Below are positions 11,365 through 13,793 of a DNA stretch of 13,793 nt, in pieces (positions within the stretch are counted from its first letter, which is position 1; each line of letters begins with the position of its first letter). Position numbers and translations under genes: made by a program. A model generated the notes under the pieces. It was not told the origin of the DNA, made no database searches, and was given only the letters and a program-made list of their open reading frames with translations. The stretch comes from Cyanobacteria bacterium UBA9971 (GTDB taxonomy: Bacteria; Cyanobacteriota; Vampirovibrionia; Gastranaerophilales; UBA9971), in assembly GCA_003499955.1 (NCBI GenBank), contig DNRP01000068.1, positions 1 to 13,793 on the forward strand, written 5' to 3'.

Positions 11365-13793
11365 TTGAGAGCTTACGTTCCCCTGCATTTGCATACTGAA
11401 TACAGCCTTCTTGACGGGGCAACCCGAATCAGGGAAGTTATAAAACATGCAAAAGAAAACAATATGCCCGCCGCCGCCATAACTGACCATGGCGTTATGT
11501 ACGGCGCTATCGAGTTTTACAGAATGGCGAAAGAAGAAGGAATAAAACCTATAATAGGCTGCGAAGTCTATATGATAGAGGGCGATATTAACGACAAAAG
11601 CAAAAAAGTCCCCAATAATCACCTTGTTTTGCTTGCAAAAGACAAAAAAGGCTACCAGAATCTCCTGAAAATAGTTAGTATTTCTCATATTGACGGGTTT
11701 TATTATAAACCAAGAATTAATCATGAAATTCTGGAAAAATATCATGAAGGATTAATAGTTCTTTCTGCTTGTCTTGGCGGAGAAATCCCGCGAATGCTCC
11801 TTAATAACGACTATGAAAAAGCTAAAGAAAGAACTTTGTACTTCAAAAACCTTTTTGATAAAGACTTTTATCTGGAATTGCAGGATCATGGGCTTGAAGG
11901 ACAAAAAAGAATCAATCCCGAACTTATAAAACTCGCCAAAGAACTGGAAATTGAGCTTGTAATAACAAACGACAGCCATTATACAAAAAAAGAAGACGCT
12001 GTATGCCATGACATTCTTCTTTGCATGCAGACAGGAAAGACCAGAAACGATCCTTCCCGTATGAAATTTGCCAATAACGAGTTTTATATTAAAAATTCTG
12101 AACAATTAAGGGAATCTTTTGACTGGCTGGACGAAGAAACTTTTAACAGTGCTATAGATAACACTGTTAAAATCTCTGAAAAGTGCAATCTTATTCTTGA
12201 TATGGGAAAATCAATCCTGCCGAATTACCCTATTCCTAAAAATCATACTGTTGAATCTTATCTTGACAAGCTTGTCAGGGAAAATTTATTAAAACGTTAT
12301 GAAAAAATCACTCCCGAACTTGAAGATAGGGTGAGATATGAATTAAAAATCATAGGAGAAATGGGTTTTGCGGCTTATTTTCTTATAGTGTGGGATTTTA
12401 TCAAACATGCAAGAGATAACGATGTGCCTGTAGGTCCGGGAAGAGGGTCTGCGGCGGGAAGTTTAATCGCTTACGCTCTTGGAATTACAGAAATTGATCC
12501 AATAAGGCATAATCTCCTTTTTGAACGGTTTTTAAACCCCGAAAGAGTCAGTATGCCCGATGTGGATATTGATTTTTGTATTGAAAAGCGTGAAAAAGTT
12601 ATTAACTACGTAACAGAGCTGTATGGCAAAGATAAAGTGTGCCAGATTATCACTTTTGGAACACTTGCGGCAAGAGCAGCGATGAAAGGTGTTGCCCGCG
12701 TTCTCGATATACCTTATTCCGAGTCTGACAAATATGCAAAAATGATTCCCGCACTTCCAAAAACAAAAATAGATGATGCCCTGCAAGACGGAATGGATTT
12801 AAAAAAGCTTTATGATAGCAACCCGCAAATTAAAGAGCTTGTTGATTTAGCAAAATCCGTTGAAGGAATTAAAAATAATATAGGAACTCACGCGGCAGGT
12901 GTTATAATTTCTCGCGATCCGTTGTCTGATATAGTTCCTATTCAATATTCAAAAGAAAAAACCGTAATTACAGCTTATCCAATGGGAGATATCGAAAAAC
13001 TCGGTCTTTTGAAGATGGATTTTCTTGGATTAAGAAACCTTACGATTATTGATAAAACTGTAAAATCAATCAAAGAGCGGCATGGCATAGAACTCGACAT
13101 AGATAAAATTCCTCTTGATGATGAAAAAGTCTATGAAATGCTTTCAAGAGGAGAAACAGACGGCGTTTTTCAGCTTGAATCTTCCGGCATGAAAACGCTT
13201 GTTAAAGATTTAAAACCTTCTGTGTTTGAAGATTTGGGCGCATTAGTTGCTCTTTTTCGTCCGGGACCTCTTAATTCCGGCATGGTTGGGGATTTCGTCC
13301 AGAGAAAACACGGGCGCGCAAAAGTTGAATATAAAGATCCCAGACTCGAGCCGATTTTAAACGATACTTACGGGACAATTGTTTATCAGGAACAGATAAT
13401 GCAGGTTGCGCAGTCGCTTGCTGGTTATACACTCGGGCAAGCGGATATTCTTAGGCGCGCAATGGGTAAGAAAAAATCTGAAGAAATGGACAAACAAAGA
13501 GAAATCTTTGTTTCAGGAGCTGTCAGAAATAAAGTTGACGCAAAAATGGCTGAAGAACTGTTTGATACGATGACAGAATTTGCCGCATACTGTTTTAACA
13601 GGTCGCATTCGGCTGCATATGCATTTCTTGCCTATCAGACAGCTTATTTAAAAGCGCATTATCCTGTTGAATATATGTCTGCTTTGCTTTCCAGCGTAAG
13701 CAGCAATCAGGATAAAATCCAGCAGTACATTGTAGAATGCCAGAAAATGGGCATGGAAGTGCTTCCTCCCGACATAAATAAATCCGGTTCGGA
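11365..13793 (+). CDS. dnaE: DNA polymerase III alpha subunit, N-terminal 809 residues (cut by window edge)
   Basis: This is the catalytic subunit of the replicative polymerase. The frame runs open to the window end. The N-terminal PHP domain starts with H8-L-H10-T-E12 and has D41-H42-G43. The polymerase palm has G357-P-G-R-G-S362 and the catalytic pair P-D-V-D-I-D-F (D401, D403), plus a third acidic residue expected in M-D-F-L-G-L (D552). These positions almost match Escherichia coli numbering. F-R-P-G-P-L and Y-Q-E-Q-I-M follow. No 3'-5' exonuclease insert is present, so it is DnaE type, not PolC. The C-terminal beta-clamp, OB and tau-binding parts are outside. The start is TTG at 11365, since an in-frame stop lies at 11332 and AAAAGG precedes it. 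The Y742-C743-F-N site, which holds a split intein in many cyanobacteria, is uninterrupted. Confidence 0.97.
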   Translation, partial: MRAYVPLHLHTEYSLLDGATRIREVIKHAKENNMPAAAITDHGVMYGAIEFYRMAKEEGIKPIIGCEVYMIEGDINDKSKKVPNNHLVLLAKDKKGYQNLLKIVSISHIDGFYYKPRINHEILEKYHEGLIVLSACLGGEIPRMLLNNDYEKAKERTLYFKNLFDKDFYLELQDHGLEGQKRINPELIKLAKELEIELVITNDSHYTKKEDAVCHDILLCMQTGKTRNDPSRMKFANNEFYIKNSEQLRESFDWLDEETFNSAIDNTVKISEKCNLILDMGKSILPNYPIPKNHTVESYLDKLVRENLLKRYEKITPELEDRVRYELKIIGEMGFAAYFLIVWDFIKHARDNDVPVGPGRGSAAGSLIAYALGITEIDPIRHNLLFERFLNPERVSMPDVDIDFCIEKREKVINYVTELYGKDKVCQIITFGTLAARAAMKGVARVLDIPYSESDKYAKMIPALPKTKIDDALQDGMDLKKLYDSNPQIKELVDLAKSVEGIKNNIGTHAAGVIISRDPLSDIVPIQYSKEKTVITAYPMGDIEKLGLLKMDFLGLRNLTIIDKTVKSIKERHGIELDIDKIPLDDEKVYEMLSRGETDGVFQLESSGMKTLVKDLKPSVFEDLGALVALFRPGPLNSGMVGDFVQRKHGRAKVEYKDPRLEPILNDTYGTIVYQEQIMQVAQSLAGYTLGQADILRRAMGKKKSEEMDKQREIFVSGAVRNKVDAKMAEELFDTMTEFAAYCFNRSHSAAYAFLAYQTAYLKAHYPVEYMSALLSSVSSNQDKIQQYIVECQKMGMEVLPPDINKSGS

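Noticed and set aside
11237..12786. Several minus-strand open frames
   Set aside because: They are antisense to dnaE, whose plus-strand frame is open and conserved throughout; their compositions (Phe, Cys and His rich) are not protein-like.
1..13793. CRISPR array, insertion sequence, integrase or prophage genes
   Set aside because: No regularly spaced repeats, transposase, integrase or phage structural motifs were found in any frame; the only mobile-looking items are the two palindromic repeats.

Overview
The window comes from an AT-rich bacterium using the standard bacterial code: TGA, TAA and TAG all act as stops, and TTG and GTG starts are frequent. The DnaE sequence, and response-regulator ends of the type K-P-F-D-P-x-x-L, resemble Cyanobacteria. 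The genes look like those of the non-photosynthetic sister lineage (Melainabacteria/Vampirovibrionia). This placement is an inference from protein resemblance, not from a search.

Layout. (1) 1-1841, minus strand: tRNA-Arg(ACG), a strong hairpin terminator, then a TPR-repeat protein translationally coupled to a partly visible small coiled-coil-like gene. (2) 1842-2199: a promoter region for both directions, holding a 139-bp inverted-repeat element with nested hairpins between a good plus-strand promoter and the next gene. (3) 2200-6842, plus strand: two tandem membrane proteins that each carry one extracellular dCache-like sensor and no cytoplasmic output domain, then a hybrid histidine kinase (multi-pass membrane input, PAS, HisKA, HATPase, REC, REC). 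(4) 6845-9932, minus strand, converging on the kinase: a REC protein, an Hpt protein and a second REC protein in a tight cluster, then an HD-GYP protein with a degenerate MshEN (GspE/PilB N-terminal) domain, then an orphan protein resembling the second N-terminal domain of GspE/PilB without its ATPase core. (5) 10146-11123: three small proteins of unknown function and a hairpin repeat related to the first element. (6) 11365 to the end, plus strand: dnaE, the DNA polymerase III alpha subunit, cut by the window edge.

How the genes may work together. Regions 3 and 4 contain every part of a His-Asp-His-Asp phosphorelay: membrane sensors, hybrid kinase, free Hpt and free REC proteins. Beside them lies an HD-GYP protein with all the metal-ligand motifs of a cyclic-di-GMP phosphodiesterase. 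Pieces of a type IV pilus/type II secretion ATPase N-terminus are attached or adjacent to it, but no ATPase is present. The most interesting possibility is an environmental-signal-to-c-di-GMP pathway in which output-less dCache subunits feed a separate membrane kinase, and PilB-like fragments link the phosphodiesterase to a pilus or secretion motor. The domain content is read from the sequence. The wiring between the parts is inferred from gene proximity.
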